A stretch of DNA of 64,000 nucleotides from Cepaea nemoralis (GCA_014155875.1 JACEFZ010005599.1:317501-381500); one strand, 5' to 3'. Positions 31,835 to 43,742 are shown, numbered from the stretch's first letter. Numbers and translations are program-made. The notes: a model not told the origin generated them from the sequence alone.

Positions 31835-34800
31835 TGTGACAAGACCGCCGGGGCTTGGACTGGTTTGCCACGATAGATACAATCCCCAGCCTTTGCTCCA
31901 ACCACCTCAATAGCACTCAACATCTACCAGGCCCCACACAAGCCGGGACAGCTGGACCTCCCCTCCCTCACCTAGGGTTCCCTACCCCAAGGGGGCTCGG
32001 ACCAGACACCAGTCATATCACTGCACAAAGTCATAGCTAAGAGAACAAAAATTTAATTCTGAACTAAGTCAACCACAACACAGAGAAGGATGGCTGAAAG
32101 CCAGACTAGAAGAACTATGTACAAGATCAGAGATGCAGATGAGTATTCTTCATCATGGAGGCGGACGATAGCTCGTGCGGTTGTCCAGTCGTGGTAGCAA
32201 CTCACCCAGGCTCCTCCAGTGGACTGGAACTCCAAGGTCTGCTGCCTCTCCAAAGTTCCCTCTTCACACAGAGAACCAATCACGGGCTGATCAAGCGCAG
32301 TACCACTGCCTGACTGACACTGCACCGATGAACAAGGATCCTTCCTTGCTGTCGTACTATTTCACTCGTCACACTCCTGATGAAGTCTGGGCCGACCCTA
32401 GACATATTAGCGGTCTCCCACTTGCAGAAAAAGTACATGTAGCACTGTATCAAAATACACAAGAGCCTGGTCACTCTTCTATCTCATAAGTGACCCACAC
32501 ACTGATATGTCACCTACAAAATGAGCGGTTGCTCCACATGAACACAAAATGTCACTGGCAAAGTCTATCAGGTGACTAAACACTTCACCTTATTTCCATG
32601 TCCTTGGACCAATAGATCTTCACACAGTATCATGTAACTACCCTGATCGATGGGTATCAATCACAACCTAGCATACACTGTCAACAGTTCACCACGTTGG
32701 CATGAGGTAGCTCCCTACCTTAACAAACATTGTCAACAGTTCACCACGTTGGCATGAGGTAGCTCCCTACCTTAACAAACATGTCACTCTGGTGTTCCCA
32801 CCACTTTCGTAATCAAAGTCTTAGGTCACTGGACCACGTGTTGGCTTCATAAAGGTAACCAATGTAGAAACACTATGTAAGCATAACATTATACATGGCG
32901 TCCCATGATAACCCAGCCGGGCCAGAAGCATATACACAGGCCATGGTGACCGGTATCAATGATCACCCTGCTCAACTTGAAAGTTCACTGACCTTGCAAT
33001 CACCAAGGTTTACACTGAGGTTGAATGTCACCAGTGCTTCACTGGCTAGAATCACCAGACGTTTCAGTGTTGGATCCTCTCAGGATCGGATGACACTCGT
33101 CGGACTCTTGACGGAGGTCCTAACCTAGACCTACCGACATATTCAGCACTCAGCTCCTTCCAACATTGAACTCGCAGAATCAGACGACCACTCCCAGTAT
33201 GGCCTCAATCAACTTCTGGATAGGCACTGGAATGAGTGGGCCCATAGAGCTCATGGTGAAGCTCTTGAATCTTCTTCAGTATAGTAATAACAGATCCTGA
33301 AACACGGAGAGGTTGGTGTGAGTACTCAACTACAACAAAGACTAACAGCATCTCCACCATGTCACCTGCCTCTCAGACATTCCTCATGTCTACCAACATG
33401 AGTATGAAATCATCCCATCATAGATCTACTTAGTCACTATAATATATAGGCATAATGATGGTAGAAAAAGCAATAGCACACCTGTTCAGTCAAGTAACAC
33501 TTCTGGGCTACAAATAACCCCTAGCACCAGAGTCGACTGTATGACTCTGTCAAGCATCCTTCGCCTGGTGCCAGTCCAATCCTGTTTCATCTTCCATCAT
33601 CAATCAACATATACACCTACTTCCCTTTCAGTGTAGTGATTACTGTATCGAGAAGGTGTCCAGCCGGACATCTCCTTCCTGACAGACTCATCAATTCATC
33701 AATCCCTTAACCCATGGACTGATCAATTACACACATTAATAACTATATGACCATAATGAATTATACTCCTGATAATTCATTACTATAGCATTAACAAAGG
33801 AGAACTCATGAATTGTTACACTTAAATAACAAACTCATGTCACAGCCATATTGTCAGTTCTGGGATCCCTGCCCCAGATCCTGAGTTGCCCTTTTATTCA
33901 CTGACTATCTTCCAGGTCAGTCATACCTGTGCCGGTCGAGCACAGCTGTGGTGGCCATCCACCATTACACTTTCCCACAGCTACTGTGGGTCCCGTGTAC
34001 CTTGTCCCGTGACGACTTAAGTCACGTCATCCAATGTAGCAAGCCTCCAGACTCCACTACCAAACTCTGGCTCCACCTTTTTTTGGGGGGGGGGGGATTA
34101 TTCCCCTCATATACTACTACTTCACGGCAGTACTCCAAGTACTCCATGAACCGAGTCAGGGTTCCAGAAGAGTAGAATATTAGAGACAGAAACGGTTAGG
34201 TTCAAACCTCGATCTATCTAGACACCACGGCCTCGAATTACGGAGTGCCGCATCACCCTCAATCGGGTATGTCCACCCATCGGATATGCTCGATCGCTTT
34301 GGGTCGGACCTGTAACCTAACGGGTTGGGCGTACCGGCCTACCTCCCAGTCGGCTGCCTAGACAAACGTACGATGGAACACGCACGGTCATTCTAGCGGA
34401 CGGACATGACAACAAGCAGTAACAATAGTATCATGAATACTTCTATCAACTGTTATCCTACCGATGCAACACCATTCTGCTTACGCGGAATAACACTGCT
34501 ATCTGCACACAGCAAATACACCACGGCTGATCTCACCTTGATTCCTCGAAAAATCACCATCACTGATAGAACAATTAAGTTACAATTCTAATGTCACGAA
34601 GCACATTACACATCTCTAATAATAAGCTCTACCTTATCATTATTTACAGCGTCTAGCATGTTGATGTAATGACTGACAAACTTTCGCCTTGCATGCGTAA
34701 TTAATAAACCAAACAAGTAACTGCTACACACTGTAAAGCACATCGTTCGGCCTATTTTATTTACACACCACTCGCTGTGGAATACGGCTTGTTCCGTCAG

Positions 34801-35407
34801 GTAACACATTACGTCGCTGATCGATAAAGGCTACTTAAATATGCAGACAGCCAGCTGTAACTTATAACGCTACGCGACAACTCAATTCCGACGGCAATTA
34901 ATTCGTTCGGGGAGGTCCGCACGGCATCAAGACAACAGTTAAATAATAGAATAAGTATTCAACTAACCTGTGATTGAACAATCACAAACTTGACTGCAGA
35001 TGTCCGCTCTGGCCGCGAATATTGACATCAAAATTACAGCAGCCTGTTGGCTGTGATCTGTCTACGCTGAGGTCTGGTTGGCGACTGACCACGACTAAGT
35101 CAGTGCGCCTTCAACTCGCCTACACGGGCCGCGTGACTTTCATGATTCATGAAGAAAACCAGAGTCACGATAAGTTCCACCAACCCGTGCTGCATGAAGC
35201 ACTCGTGAACTTAGAGATCTCTACCACGTACGCACTTGAGGGAACATTCTAGATTTCTCTATAAATAACTAGAATAGCTCCGCCCCGCACTACTTTTCTA
35301 GGGAAATCCCCTATTAATTGATATTAATTCAAGGGAGACCAACGCATCGCACTCCCTTCAAAGGGATATTATGCAGAGATCTGCCGATCTGTAGGCGTTT
35401 CGTCACA
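31835..35407 (-). repeat. 3' LTR (left copy), 3573 bp
   Basis: TGTGAC...GTCACA ends. By eye it is about 98-99% identical to the right LTR, with a few dozen substitutions and small indels. It contains two tandem copies of a 52-bp unit (32679-32782) and a G12-13 homopolymer at about 34085. The great length is unusual for an LTR. No confident gene lies inside. Confidence 0.95.
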
Positions 35408-35421
35408 TAGGCCCCCACTTA
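35408..35421 (-). other. Polypurine-like tract
   Basis: The minus strand reads AAGTGGGGGCCTA directly before the 3' LTR. It is G-rich but short, and interrupted by T and CC; plausible as plus-strand primer. Confidence 0.45.
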
Positions 35422-35593
35422 AGATGGTCGACCCGGTCGAACTCACTAGACAAAGATCGGTCTGAACTCTGAACCTCTACTCTATCAAGATTGGATTTCC
35501 CAGGAAAGGACGTTCCATAACGTTCACTTTCCCTGGGGAGATCTACCAGAATGGTATGGATGCTGGCTCACCAACCACCGCCTCAAACATACG

Positions 35594-38267
35594 TTATCTC
35601 CAGCGATTAGGCCCGAAACGTAACGGCCTGGTGATTGGCTTACAGGATCTGTCCTCTACACTGGACTGTTCCGCATCCACCTGGTGTAGGCCATCGGTTA
35701 CTTTACTGAAGGGTCGTTCGTCCCTTCCGACAATAGGATTCTTCCTATCCCGACTCGGCATCACCCTCGTGGACTGTTCGCGGATGTCGACCGAAATGAA
35801 TGGTCGCTTACTCCAGGTTCGTCTGGAGTACCCTTGCTCCTGCCTTCTCTCCCGCGAGTAAGGACAGTGAGCCTGTCGGCGTATCGAGTCACCCGACGAT
35901 CCCGTCGTGCCAGATGTGACTTCGCCTGTCCGACCTCGATTCCCAGTGTGCTTAACACCATGGGCCTCTTCCCGACGGAGCCTGTTCGCCCTATCTACGG
36001 TTGAACGCTCAGGAGACCGCAGACCCTCCCCACAGGATGTACTGCGTAGGACTGAGTCTTCCTCGCCCTCGTCTGGACCCAGAACCGAATCTAGCGCGAT
36101 GGTAGTCGCACTACCTTGTGGAGAAACTACCTCGGACCTCTCCAAATTCTGAAGGAGAGTACAATGGAACTTACGCAATTCCCCGCGGACCTTCACCTCA
36201 TACGTGGATCGGGACATTATCCGTTCCACAGGAAAAGGGCCCTGCCATCCGAGTTCGAATTCCGCCCCCTCGATTGGGAGAAGCGCGAGAACCCTATCTC
36301 CAATCTGCAGAGATAAACCGTTTCTGGTCCTGTGCTTTGGTGCTGCCAGACAACACGTTGGGCACGACCGGATATATCTCCGCACGTCGCCTGTCATTCC
36401 AGGCCAGTGGTAGTGGCTGGAAAGACACTGGACTGTTGTCCCCACATCCTTATGTCCGGTTAAGGATAAGGTATGCACTCTATGTATCAAGCGGGATCTG
36501 TAGTCAGTAGGGACTACCATCTGACCGTACTGGCTATCCCCTTGCCCGGCTCTACGATAAAGCAACCGGTTTTCTACATAGAACTGACCCGGAGTTGGCG
36601 GGTCAGAGCTTTGGGACACCTCCAGTAAGTAAGGACGCAAAGTCTGGTCCCTACTTTGAGCACTGCTCACTAACCTCGCAAGAGAATGGTCTATTAACTT
36701 ACCACACTGCCTTTCTCCATCCTTAGCCCTGGCCTGCCTAGCGCTCACTAGACAATGTTCCCTGGGGTCCCCCAGGAATACATGTGGACGACCGAGGATC
36801 AAAGGGTAAATAGGATCAGGCAGCACAGCCGCCTGGATGCTACCCGTAACATACTTGCACCGAATGTCAATCCGAGCAATCGGCAAGTCCATAGCTACGG
36901 AGCTCCTCATGGCCAGCTGGAATTCTCTTGTCTCGCCGGTGAGCTGCCCTGGGCTCACAAGGTGGGATGAGATTACAGCTTCAAACTGCAATCCTGTATC
37001 GTATAGACATTCCACCTGCTTCCCATTCACCTCTATCGTTTCGATCACAGGTGATTTCTCAGACTTTGGTTTCTCCCGACCCTTAGGTGTGGTCTCGCTA
37101 GGTCTACCCCTATTAGAGGCGAGACACGCAAAGTGCAAGTCCTTTGGCTTCCTCAGACAATCTACACTATTATGGGAAGGAGACTTACAGTTCTTACACC
37201 ACCTCTTATACCACTTCCGTTTTGGGGAGGCGGGAGGGCTTTGCTTCTCGGGTTTCTTACCAGAGTCTTTTACCACAGGATCTGCTACATTGGATGATTC
37301 TTTGGGACCTTTGGTCTTGGGCTTCTGATCAAGCCCCTTCTGCCTTTTCTGTGAATCAGTCTGACTGGAATCCCCAGTCTCACCATAGACTTCCACATAC
37401 CTTTCAGCTAACTTATTTACTATGTCTAGCCTTTCCGCCCCATTTTCCCCTAAGAAATTCCTTAAAGGCTTTGACATCTGCATTTTCATTTGATCCACCA
37501 CCATCAACTCTCTCAGACTCTCATAATCCTCTTTGAAATTGGCCAACGCCATCCATTTCAACAGGTATGAGTTCAGCCTCACACTATAGGCCGAGAACAT
37601 CTCACCTGGTTCTCTCTTGGAAGTTCTGAACCTCCGCCTGTAAGCATGGGCTGTCATTTCGAATCTTTTCAAAAGAGCCGATTTCAGGGTTGGATAATCA
37701 TTTTCCATCCCTGGGGGAAGACGCGCATACACTTCGTACGCGGTGCCACGGAGTCCTTGTGAAAGCTTAAGATTCCAACGCTCAGGCTCTAAGCCCATAG
37801 CTTTACACATTGCCTCGAACTTCTCTAAGAATTGATCTATCTTCTCTTGGTCCGGTTCAAATGGTGGAAACGGCCATTTCATAGCATGGTAAGCTGGTCT
37901 GCTGGCTGCTGATGAGCTAGGTAAAGCTACTCCACCTACTGCTCCCTCAGAATCACCAACAGATTTAGCCTCTACCTCAAGTTGCTTCATACGGAACTCA
38001 TGTTCCATTTCCAACTTCCTAGCATCTAATTTCTTAGACTCTAGGTCAGCTGCAAGTTTTTGTGCCTGTTGGTCTGCCACCAACTTTTGCTCTTCAAGTG
38101 CTACCTTTCGAGCTTCAAGCTCAATTTCTGACTTTCTTCGCTCCCTCTCTTCTGCTCTGAAGTTTCTCTCTACTTCCAGTACATAGGCTTTGAAACTCCT
38201 CACCTTCCAATCCCATCTCAGTTGCAGATGCCCGCACCTTAGCTAAATCTAAAGTACGAGTAGCCAT
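35594..38267 (-). CDS. Gag-protease-(truncated integrase) polyprotein
   Basis: The 869-codon open frame runs 38203-35594, and its first codon there is GTG. The likely true start is the ATG at 38267, whose frame meets the long frame only after a one-base shift near 38190 in a T run. Domains by residue of the long frame: coiled coil 12-80; gag domain about 107-275 (KWPFPPFEPDQEKIDQF...); CCHC knuckle C336-C339-H344-C349; aspartic protease with YDTG at 401-404 and LILGRP near 470; integrase zinc domain with H577, H584, C614, C617; then, with no catalytic core, the integrase C-terminal GPF-type domain at about 633-685. The basic tail (700-869) ends in a segment resembling the start of an RT. RT and RNase H are missing. 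Confidence 0.85.
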
Positions 38268-38485
38268 GCTTAGTGTAACTTAGTATCAGTATAGATATGC
38301 AATACCCAATCACAATGCTAACGGTACTCCAACCAACACTGTAACTATGTATCTATACTAACTTAACTAAATGTCTGTCCACATCGAAGAGAAAGGTATC
38401 AGTAGCCCTACTCGTCAAGTAGACAATAGGTATAGGACAGATGACACTATAACCTATTCCTACGAGATGTCAGAACAAAGAGAAG

Positions 38486-38503
38486 ATCCCGGACGAGCCC
38501 CCA
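38486..38503 (-). other. Primer binding site, proline-tRNA type
   Basis: Read on the minus strand, 8 nt downstream of the 5' LTR, the sequence is TGGGGGCTCGTCCGGGAT. This is complementary to the 3' end of tRNA-Pro and is the classical proline primer site known from gammaretroviruses. The position and the TGG start support first-strand priming here. Confidence 0.9.
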
Positions 38504-38511
38504 CTCTATCT

Positions 38512-41500
38512 TGTGACAAGACCGCCGGGGCTTGGACTGGTTTGCCACGATAGATATTATCCCCAGCCTTTGCTCCAACCACCTCAATAGCACTCTAACA
38601 TCTACCAGGCCCCACACAAGCCGGGACAGCTGGACCTCCCCTCCCTCACCTAGGGTTCCCTACCCCAAGGGGGCTCGGACCAGACACCAGTCATATCACT
38701 GCACAAAGTCATAGCTAAGAGAACAAAAATTTAATTCTGAACTAAGTCAACCACAACACAGAGAAGGATGGCTGAAAGCCAGACTAGAAGAACTATGTAC
38801 AAGATCAGAGATGCAGATGAGTATTCTTCATCATGGAGGCGGACGATAGCTCGTGCGGTTGTCCAGTCGTGGTAGCGACTCACCCAGGCTCCTCCAGTGG
38901 ACTGGAACTCCAAGGTCTGCTGCCTCTCCAAAGTTCCCTCTTCACACAGAGAACCAATCACGGGCTGATCAAGCGCAGTACCACTGCCTGACTGACACTG
39001 CACCGATGAACAAGGATCCTTCCTTGCTGTCGTACTATTTCACTCGTCACACTCCTGATGAAGTCTGGGCCGACCCTAGAATATTAGCGGTCTCCCACTT
39101 GCAGAAAAAGTACATGTAGCACCGTATCAAAATACACAAGAGCCTGGTCACTCTTCTATCTCATAAGTGACCCACACACTGATATGTCACCTACACAATG
39201 AGCGGTTGCTCCACATGAACACACAATGTCACTGGCAAAGTCTATCAGGTGACTAAACACTTCACCTTATTTCCATGTCCTTGGACAAATAGATCTTCAC
39301 ACAGTATCATGTAACTACCCTGATCGAATGGGTATCAATCACAACCTAGCATACACTGTCAACAGTTCACCACGTTGGACTGAGGTAGCTCCCTACCTTA
39401 ACATACATTGTCAACAGTTCACCACGTTGGACATGAGGTAGCTCCCTACCTTAACAAACATGTCACTCTGGTGTTCCCACCACTTTCGTAATCAAAGTCT
39501 TAGGTCACTGGACCACGTGTTGGCTTCATAAAGGTAACCAATGTAGAAACACTATGTAAGCATAACATTATACATGGCGTCCCATGATAACCCAGCCGGG
39601 CCAGAAGCATATACACAGGCCATGGTGACCGGTATCAATGATCACTCTGCTCAACTTGAAAGTTCACTACCTTGCAATCACCAAGGTTTACACTGAGGTT
39701 GAATGTCACCAGTGCTTCACTGGCTAGAATCACCAGACGTTTCAGTGTTGGATCCTCTCAGGATCGGATGACACTCGTCGGACTCTTGACGGAGGTCCTA
39801 ACCTAGACCTACCGACATATTCAGCACTCAGCTCCTTCCAACATTGAACTCGCAGAATCAGACGACCACTCCCAGTATGGCCTCAATCAACTTCTGGATA
39901 GGCACTGGAATGAGTGGGCCCATAGAGCTCATGGTGAAGCTCTTGAATCTTCTTCAGTATAGTAATAACAGATCCTGAAACACGGAGAGGTTGGTGTGAG
40001 TACTCAACTACAACAAAGACTAACAGCATCTCCACCATGTCACCTGCCTCTCAGACATTCCTCATGTCTACCAACATGAGTATGAAATCATCACATCATA
40101 GATCTACTTAGTCACTATAATATATAGGCATAATGATGGTAGAAAAAGCAATAGCACACCTGTTCAGTCAAGTAACACTTCTGGGCTACAAATAACCCCT
40201 AGCACCAGAGTCGACTGTATGACTCTGTCAAGCATCCTTCGCCTGGTGCCAGTCCAATCCTGTTTCATCTTCCATCATCAATCAACATATACACCTACTT
40301 CCCTTTCAGTGTAGTGATTACTGTATCGAGAAGGTGTCCAGCCGGACATCTCCTTCCTGACAGACTCATCAATTCATCAATCCCTTAACCCATGGACTGA
40401 TCAATTACACACATTAATAACTATATGACCATAATGAATTATACTCCTGATAATTCATTACTATAGCATTAACCAAGGAGAACTCATGAATTGTTACACT
40501 TAAATAACAAACTCATATCACAGCCATAGTGTCAGTTCTGGGATCCCTGCCCCAGATCCTGAGTTGCCCTTTTATTCACTGACTATCTTCCAGGTCAGTC
40601 ATACCTGTGCCGGTCGAGCACAGCTGTGGTGGCCATCCACCATTACACTTTCCCACAGCTACTGTGGGTCCCGTGTACCTTGTCCCGTGACGACTTAAGT
40701 CACGTCATCCAATGTAGCAAGCCTCCAGACTCCACTACCAAACTCTGGCTCCACCTTTTTTTTGGGGGGGGGGGGATTATTCCCCTCATATACTACTACT
40801 TCACGGCAGTACTCCAAGTACTCCATGAACCGAGTCAGGGTTCCAGAAGAGTAGAATATTAGAGACAGAAACGGTTAGGTTCAAACCTCGATCTATCTAG
40901 ACACCACGGCCTCGAATTACGGAGTGCCGCATCACCCTCGATCGGGTATGTTCAACCATCGGATATGCTCGATGGCTTTGGGTCGGACCTGTAATCTAAC
41001 GGGTTGGTCGTACCGGCCTACCTCCCAGTCGGCTGCCTAGACAAACGTACGATGGAACACGCACGGTCATTCTAGCGGACGGACATGACAACAAGCAGTA
41101 ACAATAGTATCATGAATACTTTCTATCAACTGTTATCCTATCGATGTAACACCATTCTGCTTACGACGGAATAACACTGCTATCTTCACACAGTAAATAC
41201 ACCACGGCTGATCTCACCTTGATTCCTCGAAAAATCACCATCACTGATAGAACAATTAAGTTACAATTCTAATGTCACGAAGCACATTACACATCTCTAA
41301 TAATAAGCTCTACCTTATCATTATTTACAGCGTCTAGCATGTTGATGTAATGACTGACAAACTTTCGCCTTACATGCGTAATTAATAAACCAAACAAGTA
41401 ACTGCTACACACTTGTAAAGCACATCGTTCGGCCTATTTTATTTACACACCACTCGCTGTGGAATACGGCTTGTTCCGTCAGGTAACACATTACGTCGCT

Positions 41501-42091
41501 GATCGATAAAGGCTACTTAAATATGCAGACAGCCAGCTGTAACTTATAACGCTACGCGACAACTCAATTTCCGACGGCAATTAATTCGTTCGGGGAGGTC
41601 GGCACGGCATAAAGACAACAGTTAAATAATAGAATAAGTATTCAACTAACCTGTGATTGAACAATCACAAACTTGACTGCAGATGTCCGCTCTGGCCGCG
41701 AATATTGACATCAAAATTACAGCAGCCTGTTGGCTGTGATCTGTCTACGCTGAGGTCTGGTTGGCGACTGACCACGACTAAGTCAGTGCGCCTTCAACTC
41801 GCCTACACGGGCCACGTGACTTTCATGATTCATGAAGAAAACCAGAGTCACGATAAGTTCCACCAACCCGTGCTGCATGAAGCACTCGTGACCTTAGAGA
41901 TCTCTACCACGTACGCACTTGAGGGAACATTCTAGATTTATCTATAAATAACTAGAATAGCGCCGCCACGCACTACTTTTTGATGGGGAATCCCCTATTA
42001 ATTGATATTAATTCAAGGGAGACCAACGCATCGCACTCCCTTCAAAGGGATATTATGCAGAGATTTGCCGATCTGTAGGCGTTTCGTCACA
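38512..42091 (-). repeat. 5' LTR (right copy), 3580 bp
   Basis: Direct repeat of the left LTR at an offset of 6677 bp. It carries the same 52-bp duplicate (about 39357-39460) and G-run. The low divergence between LTRs indicates a recent insertion. Confidence 0.95.
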
Positions 42092-42095
42092 ATGT

Positions 42096-42811
42096 ACAGA
42101 ACCTACTAAACTGCCATGTTTCTGTTGCTATTATTACTTAGAGAATAACTAATGAACACATAATGTGCCTTCTACAGACCAGACTAAGCTGCCATATTTC
42201 TGTTTTATGTCTGCATGTAGGCATAACTTAAGTTGTACAGACCCGACTAAACTGCCATATTTCTGTTGCTGTGTCTGCATAGAGAATAACAAATGAACAC
42301 ATAATTTGCTTTGTACAGACCCGACTAAACTGCCATATTTCTGTTGCTGTGTCTGCGTAGAGAATAACAAATGAACTCATAATTTGCTTTGTACAGACCC
42401 GACTAAACTGCCATATTTCTGTTGCTATGTCTGCATAGAGAATAACAAATGAACACATAATTTGCTTTGTACAGACCCGACTAAACTGCCATATTTCTGT
42501 TGTTGTGTCTGCGTAGAGAATAACAAATGAACACATAATTTGCTTTGTACAGACCCGACTAAACTGCCATATTTCTGTTGCTATGTCTGCATAGAGAATA
42601 ACAAATGAACACATAATTTGTCTTGTACAGACCTGACTAAACTGCCATATTTCTGTTGCTATGTCTGCATAGAGAATAACAAATGAACACATAATTTGTC
42701 TTGCACAGACCCGACTATACTGCCATATTTATGTTGCTATGTCTGCATAGAGAATAACAAATGAACACATAATTTGCTTTGTACAGACCCGACTAAACTG
42801 CCATATTTCAG
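42096..42811. repeat. 78-bp minisatellite ending at an acceptor
   Basis: About nine tandem copies of a 78-bp unit containing ACAGACCCGACTAAACTGCC, ATATTTCTGTTGC and GAGAATAACAAATGAACACA. The final copy ends CCATATTTCAG, where other copies have CCATATTTCTG; that AG is the acceptor of host exon 7. The left edge meets the LTR element's target duplication. The unit is 26 codons long, so long frames here are artefacts. Confidence 0.95.
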
Positions 42812-42882
42812 GAAGATGACCTCAGCTTCCGCGTGGACACAGGTCAAACAATCCTGGAAACCGCCAACAGCCGTGCTGCCAG
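42812..42882 (+). CDS. Host gene exon 7, with ambiguous 3' end
   Basis: The acceptor is CATATTTCAG|GAA, phase 0. It encodes EDDLSFRVDTGQTILETANS and RAA, with two bases left at GCCAG|GTTTAA, so that exon 8 (C|TGG) joins in phase as Ser-Trp. A second donor 25 bases on (TAAGAG|GTTTGT, exon end 42907) would also leave two bases and would add FKLFDP, but its frame meets TAA at 42902-42904. One base fewer in the CCC run would keep that longer form open. So either the shorter donor is used, or there is a one-base lesion or assembly error. Confidence 0.7.
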
Positions 42883-42984
42883 GTTTAAGTTGTTCGATCC
42901 CTAAGAGGTTTGTTGCTTCTGTTTTGTTTTCTGTTATTGTTTATGCTTGTGTTATTGTTGCTGTTGTTGATGCTGCTGCTGATA

Positions 42985-43270
42985 TAGCGTTTTATTGCGC
43001 TCGCTCGCTTTGAACTCAAGCGTAGTCCATACACACTATTTATAGTAGTGATGGACTGAATTTTGCGTGTGGATTAGCTTTCAGTGTCCCTCGCCATCAG
43101 GCGAACCCACTCCGAATTCAGAGGTACTTGTAATTTACAGTCACTAAGTCAAGGACGACAGGTTAACATTTTAGTCCAGCTGTCTGGTATAGAGGTTGAA
43201 CCGCTTACCTCGGCATCAGCACATCGGATGTTTAAGAACACGCGTTCTTACCCATTCGGCAATGCGAGCA
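42985..43270 (-). mobile_element. SINE S5
   Basis: Inverted copy of the 19790-20070 family: the complement carries AAGAACGCGTGTTCTTAAAC, B box GCGGTTCAACCTC and GAACCCACTCCGAATTCAGA on the plus strand. Confidence 0.75.
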
Positions 43271-43600
43271 TGCGCTGATATAGCTATTATCGTTGCCCTT
43301 TTTGCTGTTCTTAATGAAGTTACTGCTGTTGTCGTTGCCGTTGATGCTTCTATTGTTGCTGTTCCTGTGTTGTTATTGCTGCAGCTATTGTTAGTCTTGT
43401 GACTATTATTGTTGACCTTTAGTTGTTCTTATTCTAAATGCTGTTGTTGTTGATGTTATTGTTGTAGCTATTGTTGTTGTCCTCGTTGCTACTTCTATTC
43501 TAAATGCTGTTGTTGTTCTTGTTATTGTTTTTGCCATTGTTGCCATTCTTATTCTAGTTGCTGCTTTTGTTGTTGGTGCAACTGCAAAAGTAGTTGGCAA
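43271..43600. repeat. TTG/GCTGTT-rich low-complexity tract
   Basis: Degenerate TGTTGTTGCT words over about 300 bp. Frames here are simple-sequence artefacts. Confidence 0.8.
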
Positions 43601-43604
43601 GCTT

Positions 43605-43742
43605 GGCCATGGGAATGTTATTCCCATGGGTAAGGTCCCATGGGATGAGATGGGATGGGACAGGCATAAATTACCATGGGATGGGACAAGCATAAATTAC
43701 CATGGGATGGGACAGAAAAATATGTCCCATGGATAAGCCTGG
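43605..43742. mobile_element. Short palindromic element, copy 2
   Basis: Ends AGCTTGGCCATGGGAATGTT and TCCCATGGATAAGCCTGG. The interior has three CATAAATTACCATGGGATGG words, against one or two in the copy at 13193-13302. It is about 138 bp. The element seems to have grown by internal tandem duplication. Confidence 0.7.

Larger units (their letters stand above)
31835..42091 (-). mobile_element. Complete LTR retrotransposon, Ty3/gypsy-type, non-autonomous
   Basis: A 10257-bp element with a perfect 5-bp target duplication ATGTA (31830-31834 and 42092-42096). Both LTRs begin TGTGAC and end GTCACA. Transcription would run on the minus strand, so the right LTR is 5'. The internal region is only 3104 bp (35408-38511), with a primer site, one long gag-protease-integrase-remnant frame and a polypurine-like tract. 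Reverse transcriptase, RNase H and the integrase catalytic core are absent, and there is no env. It would need enzymes from a relative. It lies antisense within intron 6 of the host gene. Confidence 0.95.

Noticed and set aside
31835..42091. Endogenous retrovirus, suggested by the proline primer site
   Set aside because: No env and no RT; gag, the CCHC knuckle and the integrase C-terminal domain look like Ty3/gypsy. The primer site alone does not define a retrovirus.
42228..42692. 154-codon repeat protein on the minus strand
   Set aside because: Same cause: a 78-bp unit equals 26 codons. The plus strand of the last unit holds a host splice acceptor.
42774..43013. 79-codon plus-strand frame across exon 7 starting MLCTDPTKLPYF
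   Set aside because: It reads through the acceptor in a frame that does not match exons 6 and 8 and runs into low-complexity GTT sequence.
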